Assembly (NCBI GenBank): GCA_021904315.1
Contig: CM038918.1
Span: 6,277,349 to 6,341,348 of the forward strand
DNA length: 64,000 bases
Source: Sphagnum magellanicum
Taxonomy: Eukaryota > Streptophyta > Sphagnopsida > Sphagnales > Sphagnaceae
Reading direction: 5' to 3'
Shown here: positions 1 to 12,404 of the stretch, piece after piece
Layout: every line of letters begins with the position of its first letter
How positions within the stretch are numbered: the stretch's first letter is position 1
Notes under the pieces: generated by a model
Told to the model about the DNA's origin: nothing
The model's database searches: none
What the model saw: the letters and a program-made list of their open reading frames with translations, nothing else
Position numbers and translations under genes: made by a program

Positions 1-102
1 AGGCTTAGACACTCCCAAGCACTCATCACCAACAATGTAAGAACCTCACAAAACCTCACCCTCTCAATATGCAATACATAGTATACATCATTCTACCTCA
101 GA

Positions 103-396
103 TAATACAGTATAAGACTAGGTGGTCCCCATTGTGAGAATAAGACTAATTAGTGACATAGTTGCCACCATGTGCTATTCGAATTTACCAGAAACATTTG
201 GCACCTGGTGGCCACCATGTGATAAAACACATAACCTCAATGCTAAAAAGCACCTGGTGGTCACCAGGTCCCATTTTACCCAACGCCAAGAATGAATGGC
301 TGGTGGTGGTCACTAGGTGCCTTTATAGTCAACAAAGAAGAAAAGAGGCACCTGGTGATGACCTGCATTTCTAGTTGACGTGTTTGAGCAAAGACT
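103..396. repeat. 49-bp tandem repeat with near-palindromic core
   Basis: A GCACCTGGTGG-type core recurs at about 201, 250, 299 and 348, a spacing of 48-49 bp. More diverged copies are visible near 152 and 103. The core is close to self-complementary, for example ACCTGGTGGTCACCAGGT at 251-268. The bases between cores are strongly diverged, so the array is old or is kept only at the core. It overlaps the possible 3' end of the RUS4-like gene on the minus strand. Confidence 0.6.
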
Positions 397-473
397 TGCC
401 ATTTAGGTTGGTTGAGCTTCAGTAGTGATGCAATATTTCCTTGGCAGTTAGAACTGAGAAAATAAGAGATCAC

Positions 474-3400
474 CTTCAAGAGAATGCGAGCCTCTAGACC
501 ATGAAGTGGATTCAGATGCAAAACTAAAACATACTTCTCCAATCGGTATAAGCTTAGTAACTCCTCCACCTGCCAAAACAACTTTGTGTCACTCTATTTG
601 CATAGACACATCTCACAAATTCACCCTTATGAATAGCATCTACTTTGCAAATGGATCAACCGTGACCAAAGAATCTGTCTTACTTTTCATTGGTTACTAA
701 AAGTTCTTCACCTTGAGCTTGGAAGGAGAAGGCCCAAACAGCTCTTCTAAAGAGCAACCCACACGGATCTGAGGCTTCAAGAAGAACCGGGGCACCAAGA
801 GTTGTTCTGCCAAATTGCATTCTTCCCACCCTACATGGAGTTTCCCCTCAATAGTTGGTCAGTCAAGTTGATAGTGTGCATTACTTCAAAATGTAATTGA
901 TCATGCTATTGTGTGCTGTACTCTTTCAACTGCCAGTACGGCTTCACATCTTGCCATTGCACCTGCTCTGCTCCTGGGTTGTTCTAGAAGAGGTTTGACA
1001 GAATATAACAAAATGCCATTGCTCGGTTTTCTACCACAGGCTCAAAAGCTGGGAATTGTTACCTGGAAGTGGAATCCCTGAAAGGTGTGCCTCTATTAGA
1101 ATCACAGCCCGCTTGTAATTGATCTGCACAAGAACACAGCAGAGCAACTCAGGATCATGAACTTGAACGGTGCAATAATTGCAGCAGAGAGATTGGCATC
1201 AAACTGTGCAAGAGAAGCGAAGAGGAGTTGTAGAGAAGATGGCCACTGACAGTGCTGAAACATAAAACACCAAGTGTTTGATAGCGCAGCCACAGGTGCA
1301 GTGATCTGATGCATGCCCATGTTGCAACAAGCTCCCAGTAGGATGTTGACACTCCTGGTGTACGCTGCAAAATGCACACAGCCAAGCACCCATTAGTTGC
1401 TGCCATGCAGACTTTCTCTTGAGATGTGGTGGGGAAAACCAAAACTACTGAAAACAATCATCATAAAAGAGCTATGTATCCAGAGAATGACTACATTTTG
1501 CAGCTGATTTGCAGCATGTGGATGGCAGGCAGGCTTCAATCTATTGGCATTCCAAGGAAGGATGTTTACACTGAACTGCAAAGCCCCTGCATTGCAAAAT
1601 CAGTTCTGTAGTCTGTAGAAGCACTATGTAGGGATGGTATTCTGATCTTTGGCAAGGTGGAGTGCTGTAGTGATTTGCAGGTATAAGGTCTTGTCAAGTA
1701 GACAAATTTTTGGAAACATCAAAGCAAATCTCCACCAAGGACCTTTGTTAAGTCTGTCAAGTGAGAGTTAAGAAACTTGCAAGTAGCAGCACCCCAAATG
1801 CAAGGCCCATCAGTTGACCAGCAACTCCCCATACCTCCTCCTGCACACATCAATCCCTCATCACAATAAGCATCACTATACCTCTGTGTATTGTAAGTCA
1901 CAAGTTGACCTTTGTTTTGCAAGATGCAACAGACAAATGCTTCTTGGCCCTGAGAGAATTGTCGTCATATGACACACTTCACTCCCAAATACATGTTTAA
2001 GTAGGACCAGAGAACACCTGCAATGGTGCACATTTATGAAAGTCAGCAACATGGTAGGATGTGCAGAAGTTCAGAAAGTGTACTTTGGCAGCAACATCTC
2101 CCACATTTTCAGAAACCGCAAAATGATTTTGAATTACCCGAAACGAGGGATCCTTCAATCCCTTGGCAATTGCCTGCATCCACATTCCACCAAAAGACTC
2201 TAATGTGTTATGCACAACTTACTTTCCATGACACCAGTAAAAATCTCAGATTGAGAATGTGATGGTGTGCATACAGCAAACCTTTATGAGTTCAAAATCT
2301 ATCCACTTTTGTTTTCATGGTGCATCCAGTTAATATGATGCCAAAGAGTTGCAATTTAGGGCAAACGCATCAACTGCAAGGCAAGGGAATGCAAAAGCAC
2401 CATGTTTGGCTTGCCTTGGTAAGATTGCCCAATGATGCCAACAGCAGGAAAGTACCAGGTGCAAGTGGAGTTGCAAGCTCAAATATGCTGCACCCATCTC
2501 TCAAACTCAGCACATCTATAGAATGTACTTCTGGTCTCTTTGATGGTTCCAGAGCTATAAGGATCAAATCCAGATTTTGTCATCTGTCGTCTTGATCAAT
2601 TTGATGATAATGGCAACATGCCAAAACATTTCTAATCAAAGGAGCAAACCAATCTGCAACAAGAAGTCCAAGCCACATGGGGGCCTTGCAGGTTAAGGAT
2701 GATAAGCCTAATGTCTAATGTGGGTTTTTCACCTGCCAGCACTCCCAATGAAATCTGCATACATTCGCCATTGCTTGGGATCCTCATCAAAGAGGCTTCC
2801 AAATCTCCCACCTACAAATCACAACACAAAGTGCCCGATTGCAAAAATTGGACTAATACTAACACCCACTCACTTCTGCTTGCACTATTACTCTTACAAA
2901 CACATGACCAAGCAAAGTGCACAAAGCCTGACTCAAAGAGTTGCCAGACAGGGAGTGAAAAGCAGCTAGAAAACAACATACCAATGAAAAGTCGACCAAT
3001 TGTCCCCAGACCATCTTTGCTCACCCACCTGCAAAATTGTGCACTCTCAGTAATTGTATTTTCCAATCCAGCTAAAGTGACACCCACAGAAGACATCACA
3101 AGACAATGTTGCCCTCAAACTTCTCCTTTTAAGTAGGATACCCAAAGACATCGTATACATTTGCAGAGATCATGTTGTATCATTTCATCCAGAAATGAAA
3201 TGCAATCATTGAACATAATCAATGCCATGTAAGGATTCAAGACCCCTGGATGAGGATGCTCATTTTAATTCATGAACAGGAGATACATGCTCACATATGG
3301 GTTATGAAACCAAAGCTTACTTGATAGCAGCTGCGGCTGCAGCAGCAGAACTGCCATCTCCACCTATGCCTACAGCCTGTGACCATTCCCCAGTCCAAAA

Positions 3401-4813
3401 AACAGTAAGAGCAAAGCCAGTTAGTGTCAGTAAGTGCAAATTTTGCTCAGTGATTGCAGGTTTTGCTCATTGTTATTGCATTCAATTCTGCTGAACTTCA
3501 GCAATTGCTGATAGACTGGATTGAATGAAGCATCATCTCTTTCCCTGAAAGCAGATCAGCAACACTGATCTTTAAAGAGAAAGGAAAAATTAGAGATCAT
3601 AGGAAACACACCTTGAGGAGGCTAGAAGTGACGAGGGTGCTGCAAATCCAGCCGGTTACATTGGTGGGAAATTGCCATAGCATATATGGCATATAGTCAT
3701 CCGACACTGAATCTGCAGAAGCCACATCCAGAGACACATACACTAATATTGAGCTTCTGGGCATATCATGAAATTGTTTTGCAATGGGAGATGATTCTAT
3801 GTCGCAACTCTCAACAACAACAACTCCTGAACTGTGTTTCTCTCTATCTGCAAAAGAGCCACAAAAGACAATTTTTTCTGCTTGCAATTGGCAAAGCCAC
3901 AAAGGACAGGTTTCATCATCAAGACCATGTGTACCTGGAAACCCAGAAGGCAGGAAAAAGTTGCGAAGATTCTGTGGGATTTGGAATGGTAGTCCAAGGT
4001 CTTGTGCATGATCTTCTTCTTCTTCCATGAAGAATTCACCTGCAACACTGCTGCTACTATCAATTGATTCTGAACTCTCCTTACACCATGAACCTGATTG
4101 CTTATCCACCTGGTATCTGCAGTTCCGGAATTCACAGTTTCCTCATATTATTGAAAGTCATCACACACATAGGCTCTTCAAAGTTTTGCTTGTAAGAAGA
4201 GCATCATGTGTCGAGTCACAGATTCTGTCTCTCCACATGGATTAGTACTATAGCAAATAGGATCCTAAATGAGAGAGCTAAAGAACAATGATGATAGAGT
4301 TCTGCGTGCAACAGAATTAGGATTATACAATTGAAGCAACGGTGAGAAAAATACATACCTGGATACAACAATACCACTGCGGCGCTCTTGCAGTAATAGC
4401 TGCGGCAATCCTGCTCCTGCTCCTCCTCCCTCCTGCTGCTGCTGCTGCCTTTCTGTCAAGTCCCTGCAAATGATGAAACAACCATCATCAATGCTTGCAT
4501 TTGTGCTTATTCCTGCTTCTCGATGAAAACCATAACAACAACAACAACAATGCATGCATGCATTCTTCCCTCCCTCCATCCCTGTCTGAAATCCTCACTG
4601 GAATGCAACAAAAGACACTAACTTTTTCTTTAGAAAATGCACTGCTCCTAAGATAGCAAGACCTGCCAAAATGCTCAACACATCCAAACTTCGGTGGGGT
4701 CTGTCTTTCTTACAAGCTTTCAGAAGTATCAGGTACGTTCCTGCTGCTGTTATTGCTGTTGCTGTAGTCTGAATAGGGTCCAAGACTCTTACGCACTGCT
4801 GCTGCTGCACCAT
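474..4813 (-). CDS. RUS4-like: ROOT UVB SENSITIVE (DUF647) protein, RUS4-like, 3' end uncertain
   Basis: This is a DUF647/RUS family protein; the family is linked to UV-B root responses and, for RUS4, to anther development in Arabidopsis. The biochemical activity is unknown. Exons, each phase-checked: 4813-4623, 4463-4359, 4116-3935, 3712-3612, 3376-3321, 3028-2982, 2811-2733, 2487-2415, 2173-2084, 1840-1781, 1364-1251, 1123-1063, 830-712, 569-474 (458 residues so far). Signature segments read directly include SVSDDYMPYMLWQFPTNVTG, KWVSKDGLGTIGRLFIGGRF, EDPKQWRMYADFIGSAG, DPSFRVIQNHFA and RSLHLWLRYQTLGV. The N-terminus (MVQQQQ) has a hydrophobic stretch near residues 44-60 and a poly-Gln/Gly linker. 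The start is the first ATG after an in-frame stop. Introns after exons 8 and 10 appear to use GC donors. Beyond 474 the frame either reads on to a stop at 276 or splices leftward. RUS4 identity rests on remembered family sequence; DUF647 is near certain. Confidence 0.88.
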
Positions 4814-5078
4814 CCCCGCCGCAGTGCTGCTTCTTCCTCCTCCTTCTGCTTCGTCTCACAGAGATTCTGGTTTGGAAATCGGTACATATTGTAAGAGCAG
4901 AAGAAGAAGAAGAAAGCAGGGATGACGAACGCTGCAACGTGTGTGAAGAAAGCGATCTTCTTCTTGTAGAAGATGGAGGTGAGATCAGGATCCAAGAAGA
5001 AGACTGTTGTTGTCCACCACATTCCCACAACACTTGACGACGGCAGCAGCAGCAGCAGCAATCCATAGTAAAAATAAC

Positions 5079-5109
<31 letters not shown>

Positions 5110-5568
5110 CACCACTTTCTTCACACTTCACCACAGATCTTGCTAAGCTTTTTTTTCCTGATTTCTTGCACTCAATCCGGCAACAAGGCTCTTGTTCAAA
5201 GGCTCGTGCACGAGACGAACTGTGATGGCAGAAGAGGAAGAAGAAGAGGAGAGGATCTGCTCCAAACTGGAAACCTGCAAAAAGATCTGCCACGTAAAGT
5301 ACAGCAGGACCGCGAACAAAAGCGCAACAACCACCACGCGGCGTCAATCTGCGTCACAGAAGAAGAGGGAAAACGATTATCATTCCTGCTCCTTCCTGAG
5401 GCCAAGAATCGGGGGGAAGAAGACAAGAGAGAGATAAGAAGAGCGGAAGACGAAGAAGAAGAAGAAGAAGAAGAAGGGGGCTGGAGAGGGGATATCTGAG
5501 GAGATTGTATCTGTGGCGGATCCAGTACATGTGTTCTCTGTTTCTTTGCCAGAAGAGCAAGCAGACTG
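4814..5568 (-). promoter_or_regulatory. Upstream region of the RUS4-like gene with purine/pyrimidine tracts
   Basis: No gene is recognised here. The stretch contains CAG repeats (about 5044-5062), a CT/GA run (5080-5110) and a GAA/TTC run (5450-5475). Such tracts are common in plant 5' leaders and core promoters. Several overlapping open frames come from the simple repeats and show no family resemblance. Confidence 0.5.
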
Positions 5569-5569
5569 A

Positions 5570-6000
5570 GGGAGGGACCTATTTGAGCTTCTTCAGCTGC
5601 TTGAGAAACAGAATGCAGCACACCATCTGGCTGAAGCTTCACAATTGCTTGAGATTCTTCCAGGATGTGCTTCACATCCAGAGCTTTTCAGCTCCTTGAG
5701 ATCAATTGCAAATGAGTGAAGACCCATTTGAGCTTCTTGAGCTGCTTGAGAAACAGATTATGCAGCACATCCAGATCACATCAATGCAAATGAGTGAAGA
5801 TCCATTTGAGCTTCTTGAGCTGCTTGAGAAACAGATTATGCAGCACATCCAGATCACATCAATGCAAATGACTCAAGACCCATTTGAGCATTTTGAGCTG
5901 CTCGAGAAACAGATTAGTTACGCAGCACATCCAGATCAAATCAATGTAGTGACTGAAGAGCCATTTGAGCTTCTTCAGTTGCTTGAGAACCAGGTTACCC
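5570..6000 (+). repeat. 78-bp tandem repeat array, partly open reading frame
   Basis: Units at 5706-5783 and 5784-5861 are almost identical. A third (from 5862) and a fourth (from about 5946) are diverged, and a decayed copy lies upstream near 5570-5700. Each full unit is 26 codons on the plus strand and reads EDPFELLELLEKQIMQHIQ with MQMS/ITS borders, an acidic leucine-rich pattern. The frame starts at 5706 and stays open to a stop at 6098 (130 codons). The minus strand is not open across the unit. Whether it is translated or is merely a minisatellite cannot be told from sequence. Confidence 0.75.
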
Positions 6001-6099
6001 ACTTCTCTCTATTACTGAAATTGTACAACATTCTACAGAATGAACACATTTGGATGGTGCTGAACATGATTTTCTTAAAAACCTTGAGGTCTATTTGAG

Positions 6100-7107
6100 G
6101 AGTTGACAAAATTGAGTTCTTAAAGTGCGAAAAATCTTCAAATAGAACTCGAGAATTGTAAATTGTAAATTCGAGGATTCAAGAATTCTTGTTCCTCTTG
6201 CATCTCTTCTAACAAGATCCATAATTTCAGTTCAAACTAATATCAATTTTTCATGTTGATTTGTCATTCTGTTATAGGAAGTGGATTTGCCAATTTTCAA
6301 AGTGGGTTTTCATGTCCATCCAAACAATTTACATGTTGCCCCTTCAACTCAGATTCGATTTGGTACTAGTACCCTTTCTCACTTGTACAAGAGTTATGAA
6401 GAATTTGGAACAGAAAAAGATGTAACCAAGATGCAAGGATAATCTACATTTATTTTTGCTATTTTTCCTGAAAAACAATACTTTTCAAGATATTCAAAAT
6501 ATAAGCTTTTCAATGAATCAATGTATCAAATAACTGTTTCCAATACATGAACAACTAGATTTGAAAAAGAGCAGAAATTTTCAACATCCATTCCACAAGT
6601 CCAAATAAAATCCCAGGAACCTTTGGACCATAAGATTAGGAGCCACCCTAAACTCAGAAACCACAATTTTCAATTAATCATTGCTTGACCTCCAAAGATA
6701 ACCTATTTTTCTCAAATCAAATTGTTTTACAGTTTTGAAGTCAAAAGCTAGACATGATAATAGCACAGGAATCTATGATTATACACAAAGCCCGAGTTAT
6801 TATTATGACAAGTGGAAAATGCTTGTGATTGAACATCGCAACCCTGCTGTAAGACACTCTTCTGCTCAATCTCAGGCATTTCTTCTCTTCCTCTAGTTGC
6901 ACTGATGACACTCCTGCTAATCAAACACTGGTGGTCACACATTAGAGTGCTGTGGTTATGGTCAAGGTTGGCAATGCACAGTGGATAAAATTTTACTCAT
7001 GTGGGTGGTTCAGGTTTTCATCTCAGCATGGTGCAACCTAAGACTTCAAATGGGAAACAGTTGCCTGCCATAATGAAGATGGGTTAGTAAATCCCAACTG
7101 TTGGATG
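6100..7107. other. Intergenic spacer, 3' flank of the CLF1-like gene
   Basis: AT-rich sequence between the 78-bp repeat and the stop codon of the minus-strand CLF1-like gene. I see no further exon, RNA gene or repeat. The part next to 7107 is likely the 3' untranslated region of that gene. Confidence 0.5.
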
Positions 7108-10100
7108 TCAATCATCTTCATCAGAGCCCAGTTTCTGCTTCTTCCACTTATAAGCTGCTTCCAATATCTTAAGGTTGGGAGCCATGCCTGTCTCCTCTGG
7201 GAAGATGTAGTCTGTATACTCCTCAAACCTGCAGAGACAATTCAGGGTGTTAATAACAAGATAAAGATGTAGTTGCCCACATCAAGAGGATCGCAGCAAG
7301 TTCCTACTCTTTGATCTTCCATGTAGACTTAAGCTACAGACTGTAGGTAATGTGGACACACAATAGTCAAGAGAGTAGGTTCATATATTGTGAGAACAAA
7401 GCTTTGTACCCAGCAGGTGTCCCATCCTCTGAAGAGATGGGCCGCTTTCGCTTCACCCTCCGTGGCATCTTCCTTTGTACCGTTGCCACATCACCAAGGT
7501 CCACAAAGCTGGCCTCTGTATCCCGCCATTCCTCAAGTAACATAGCTCTCTCCTCTTTCTGTTCAGGTGCTGTTGTTCGTAAGCTTTCGAAAGCTCTCTC
7601 AAAAATCCCTGAGGCACCCAAAGAATAAAAGCAAGATGTCTCTCAGCAACACTGGTTTCCCATTTTGACCTGCCCACCTTACCGCACCTCTTCTACCAGA
7701 AACACAACTGCACCAACCAAAAAGATCTTGCCACAGGAACCTCACCTCTGGATCGAAGCACTTGTTGCTTTGTTTCTTCCAGCAACCTGTCAGGATCAGG
7801 CTCCCTGCCTTCCTCTTGTGCCCTAGCCTCTTCCTCTGATGGCATTGCTGCCTCAAACTTGGCAAAGCTCACCCACACTTTCAAGTGCTTTGTGCGATCC
7901 AATAGCCTCTCATACAGTTGCCGTGTTCGATCATACTCCCTTTCTGAAATCTCAAACTCAATGTATGCCTGTACCGCAAGGACAATCCTCCATGTCAACA
8001 CTGAACAAAGACAACCATGTCATTACAAATTCAACATCATAACAAATTTCCAGCAAACAACAGAGATGTGACATGCAAGAGTGTAACCTACCTTCCAAAG
8101 CAGCTCAGGCATATCAAGAACAGGCTGCGCAATGGCAAGTTCAAAAATAGCCCGGCCCCTCTCAGTCTCTCCTAAAGACCTTTCCAGTTCTGCAAACTTG
8201 CTCCACGCATAGCAGTTGGCTGGTGCCCACTCCAGATACTTTTCATACAATCTTCGACATCGGTCTATATTTCCAAGCTGCAACTCTATCTCAATGTAGG
8301 TTTTGAAAATCTGCAAATCAAATGCAAAACATGTTCATCATCAAGCTGGCTTCCCATCATAAAAAGGAAGACCTGTCCATGTCATCATTCTCAGACAAGG
8401 ATTTCAGTGAATAAAGCACTCAAAATAACCTGGAATCCAACTTCTTGACATTGATGAGGGTTCAAAGCAAATACTTTGTCCTTTGGTGCCATGCCAATAG
8501 CAGATCCCAAGATTTGTCGCATGGCTTTTAAATCTTTCTGTCGAATCTCAAACTGTGCTGCCATCAACCACATCTTTGCAAACGAGAACTTCTTATGTGG
8601 AATCAATTTTAAACACTCCCTGCAATGCCACAGACTTTCAGCTTTCAGACATCCAAAGAATGCAATCCAGCCTGAAATTTGACACTAAAGTACCGCAATT
8701 GTGCTGACAATTCCTAACTTGATATCTCTGGGTGTCTCTTAATCCCTTTTTCCCCCACATGTAAAATGCAATGAAAACTGACAGCGGAGCTGCAGCACAC
8801 ATTGAAAATTACCACAGCAAATGCATAGATATATTTCTTACCTGTAAACCTCCCTTGTTCTCTCTGGTTCTTCGGCCTCCAACTCCTCATACAATGCATA
8901 GTTAATCCTGATGTGCCACAGTACCACAAAAAGTTCAACAGATACCAGGTCAGTATGAGCAAGACAGTTTTATGGCTTGGTAGAGCCACAACACACAGTC
9001 CAAGAAATATCACTGTCTCTATGTCTCACCAGAGATAAATGTAGCGTTGCCAATAGCGTTTCTCTTCTGCAGGAGGCACATTTGCTATGGCTCTCTCATA
9101 AACCTCCTGAATTCTCAGCTTATCACCAACACTCTCTTCCAGTCGTGCATAATCAAACCACACATCGTAGTTCAACGGATTCTTTTTGATCTCCTCTTCG
9201 TATTGGAACCGCCTCTTCCCAACAATCACATCCTCAATACCCTCCCTGTCACCATACTGCTTCTCAAACTGCACAAACTTGCGGTAGAGCTCTTCAGCCT
9301 GCCCTTTTGGAATATGGTCCAAGGCATATTTGTAAATGCATCGTGCTCTCTCTACCTCCTTGAATTTCTCCTCAAATTCAGCAAAAGCAACAAAAAGCTC
9401 TTCTGTTTGTCCATCCTCACCCAGCTGCTCAATGGCCCGCTCATAGCATTGTCTCGCCTTCCCGACTTCCCCATTCTTAACTTCAAATTTTGCATACCGC
9501 ACCCAAGCTTTGACAGTGGGATGACACTGCACATACCTGTCATAGATGCCTCTTGCTCTCTCGATTTCATTGTATCGGAGCTCAAATTTGATGTAAGCAG
9601 ACCATCCATGGTGATCTGGCTCCCATGCCATCCACCTCTCCAGTATCTGCCGCGCCCCTGCAACATTCCCTAGCATCTCCTCCATGTGAATGTACTTGTA
9701 CCAGAGCTGGTCGATGCGTGGAAGCAAAGAAACCGCCCTGTCCCATACATTTCTTGCTCCGTTGACGAACCGATGTTTCATCTCCATCTCTGCATATTTC
9801 AGCCACAGAGTGGTGTTGCGGTAGTCCACTTCCAGTGCCCTCTCCCAAATCGACCTCGCCCTGGCGAAGTCTCGTTGGCTTTCTTCCCATTGTGCATACT
9901 TCACCCACACACTCGTGTTCCATCTCACTCTCCGTATCAAGTCTTCGAACTCCTTCCGCTTCCGCAACCGGTACTCCGCGAGCTCCTCGGCATCGGTGAT
10001 CTTCTGCTTCGGCGGACGGATTTCGGCCTCCTGTCTCTCCCTCGCTTCACGAAGAATTTGCTCAGCGGTGATTTGCACAGGAGCTGGAGTTTTATTCTTC

Positions 10101-10182
10101 ACGCGGGTAGGACGAGGCAGCTTCACCTCCGTCTCCTTCCTAGTCAGAAACCCTAAAGCAGGATCTGCTTCCTTCATCGCCA

Positions 10183-10183
<1 letters not shown>
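7108..10183 (-). CDS. CLF1: Crooked neck-like pre-mRNA splicing factor (CLF1/CRNKL1/Syf3)
   Basis: This is a spliceosome scaffold of the Prp19/NineTeen complex, nuclear, built almost wholly of HAT (half-a-TPR) repeats. Exons: 10183-9030, 8907-8842, 8619-8475, 8310-8092, 7968-7746, 7608-7410, 7228-7108. They join in phase to about 708 residues, matching plant and animal homologues (roughly 670-710). The large first exon carries the conserved N-terminus ([14 protein letters not shown]) and many HAT motifs such as [20 protein letters not shown] and [20 protein letters not shown]. Later exons give ELELQ-type HAT units and the C-terminal basic KRKRP segment, ending in SDEDD. The ATG at 10183 follows a long CT/GA tract. 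The gene looks complete and under normal coding constraint. A splicing partner, SYF2, lies about 10 kb away on the same strand. Confidence 0.96.
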
Positions 10184-10225
<42 letters not shown>

Positions 10226-10480
10226 GTACTTCTACACTTCCGCTAAAACAAACCACGCTAGAACTCCACAAAAGAAGAAAAAATCTTCCTCTCCATATCT
10301 CTCTCTTCTCTTGCGTCCCCTTCGTTCCCCGCCTCCCGCTCTCGTCACTCGCCGTGAACTAGCTCATCATCGTTGCCGACCAGAGCACACACACCAATCT
10401 TTCAAACGCGTGGTGAAGAGTTAGGGTTTGGCGCTCTCTTTCTCTCTCTCTCTCAGAAACGGACTTAGGGTTTGGGGCTC
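10184..10480 (-). promoter_or_regulatory. Promoter/5' leader of CLF1-like gene with GA tract and two telo-boxes
   Basis: Immediately upstream of the ATG lies an uninterrupted CT run (10187-10223; GA on the gene's strand). Two copies of TTAGGGTTT at 10421-10429 and 10465-10473 read as AAACCCTAA telo-boxes on the gene strand. Telo-boxes are known in promoters of plant genes expressed in dividing cells. Their function here is inferred from sequence and position only. Confidence 0.6.
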
Positions 10481-10499
10481 TGCCACTGCGTGTGTCTCT

Positions 10500-12400
10500 C
10501 TTTCTCAAATCGTTCTTTTATTATTTTATTTTATTTTATTTGACAACTTCAACTTCCCATTTGCCTCGGTAAATAAATACCCCCCACCACTTTTTTTTTT
10601 GGGCAAGAAATTGGAAATCTCTCAATTATTTGTTTATTTTTGCATATATTATTGATAGTATATGCCCAAACTAAAATAATTAATTAATTAATCAATTAAA
10701 CTAATTAAATAGAGAAATTTGTAAAGTTGTTCCAACACAGTTTATTTTGGGTATTGATTTTTTTTTCTCCCCTAAACTTTCAACCACTTTGCAAGTAATC
10801 CTGACTAGTGGTACATGTGACCTTCGGACATCCGTGATTATGCCACTCCAGTCACCTCGAACGGGCAGTGGTCTTGATCGACATTGTGCGGGTATCAGAA
10901 CCAGTCGTGTGTACCCTCAGGTTATTAGTCCGGGTATTTATTCTCAACGTGAGAAAACTCAAAACCTCGGTTTTGACATTTTGAACCTTGGTTTTCGAAA
11001 GTTTTGGAAATTTTCAAAAACACGCTCATTTATATAATCGTCGGTTCTTTCGGTAGTGGGGGGGGAGGGGAAGGTTTTTATATCCACCTTTGGTGCAGTG
11101 GGAGAAAGATGCGATCCGACCGTCATTCCTACCTTTCGAACGGCTGCAATGCTTTGTGGAGATGGTTTGTACACAGAAACCGTGATGGTCCAACCCTGTC
11201 ACAGATTGACGTCGGTCGCTTGTTGCTTCACCGGCCTCTCCCTCCCCCACCTCTCAAAACCCTCGTCACAGATTGACTAACAAATAGACAGACGTAATGA
11301 ATTAATATATAAAATATCTAAAAATAAACAGTGGGACCTCATTTCCAATTTCTCTACGTCACCACGATTCGCACCTGATTTTTGGAACCTCGTTTTTGTC
11401 AACTGGAGGATTATAGAATCGACCTCACAGATTAACGGGTCGAAACCTCGTTTTTGTCAACTTGGAGGTTGTAGAATCGACCTCGCAGATTAACGAGTCG
11501 AAACCTCGTTTTTGTCAACTGGGAGGTTATAGAATCGATCTCGCAAATTAACGAGTCGAAACCTCGTTTTTGTCAACTGGGAGGTTGCAGAATCGACCTC
11601 GCAGATTAATGAGTCGAAATGGCATGTCACAGACAGACAAAAAAATTAATATATAGGATTTGGAGATGAACTAGAGATAATAAAGAATGAAATTAAGTCT
11701 AAAAAACAAGGTGACTTTGTTTAGGGTGTGCATGTTTGAATTTCAACCATGGTAATATTGGAGCACATTTATTCAAATTTTTTACATAATACGATAGATT
11801 ATAACACAAAAAATTCAATCATTAAAAAAAAAAAAGTTTATATTATGAAATTTTTAAAATATATTTATGATAAAAAATGTATGTCATTATGTATTAAAAA
11901 ATGTAAATATATTCAGATATGAATTGGAATGATTTTTAGTCTTTATGAAATTTTGTAGTATCAATTAAACATTATGATTTAATATGATTGGGATAAGTTT
12001 ATGAACAACGTGAAAAGTTTGATAATTATCATATCACAAATGGGTGTTAGAGATTATGATCATAAATATGTGATAAATTGATATTTTAATAAATTATCAT
12101 TTTTAAATAAGAGATGATAAAATATATGAAATGGATAATTTTTTAAAAATTCAATTCAAATATTTTTAGCTAACTAATTCAAACCAAACTTAATGCAATG
12201 TAAAAACAAAAACATGTTTTATTGTATTGTTATAGATCATAAATATATCTAATATTTTTTTAATTTAATTTTTTAAATTTTTTATTAAAAAATAACATTA
12301 TATATCATTAAACATAATATTCTTGGCTTAATAAAATTGTCCTTAAAAAAAAGACTAAGCTTATTTTCTTCATAATTTACCACATTTTGGAAGGTTTTTG
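10500..12400. other. AT-rich spacer between CLF1-like and psq-module genes
   Basis: It includes a TTTTA-rich run near 10518-10540 and AT-rich sequence from about 11650 to 12400. The segment 10750-11640 is less AT-rich and contains the 58-bp repeat listed separately. No convincing coding frame or RNA gene was seen. Confidence 0.5.
11385..11616. repeat. Tandem repeat, four units of 58 bp
   Basis: Four head-to-tail units of 58 bp fit the interval exactly (232 bp). Each contains AACCTCGTTTTTGTCAACT followed by an AGAATCGACCTCGCAGATTA-like half. Copies differ from one another at only a few positions. A related phrase (AAAACCTCGGTTTTGACATT) at 10960-10980 suggests that the surrounding segment from about 10750 belongs to the same repeat family. 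Confidence 0.85.
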
Positions 12401-12404
12401 ATGC

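Noticed and set aside
3597-4109. Single 170-residue open frame taken as one exon of the RUS4-like gene
   Set aside because: Family alignment breaks after PSGFPG and resumes at SVSDDY. A GTACAC donor and CTGCAG acceptor remove the intervening 222 bp in phase, so it is two exons with a readable intron.
4710-5675. Several Ser/Leu/Arg-rich open frames upstream of the RUS4-like gene
   Set aside because: They are generated by CT, GAA and CAG simple repeats, overlap one another on both strands and match no family.
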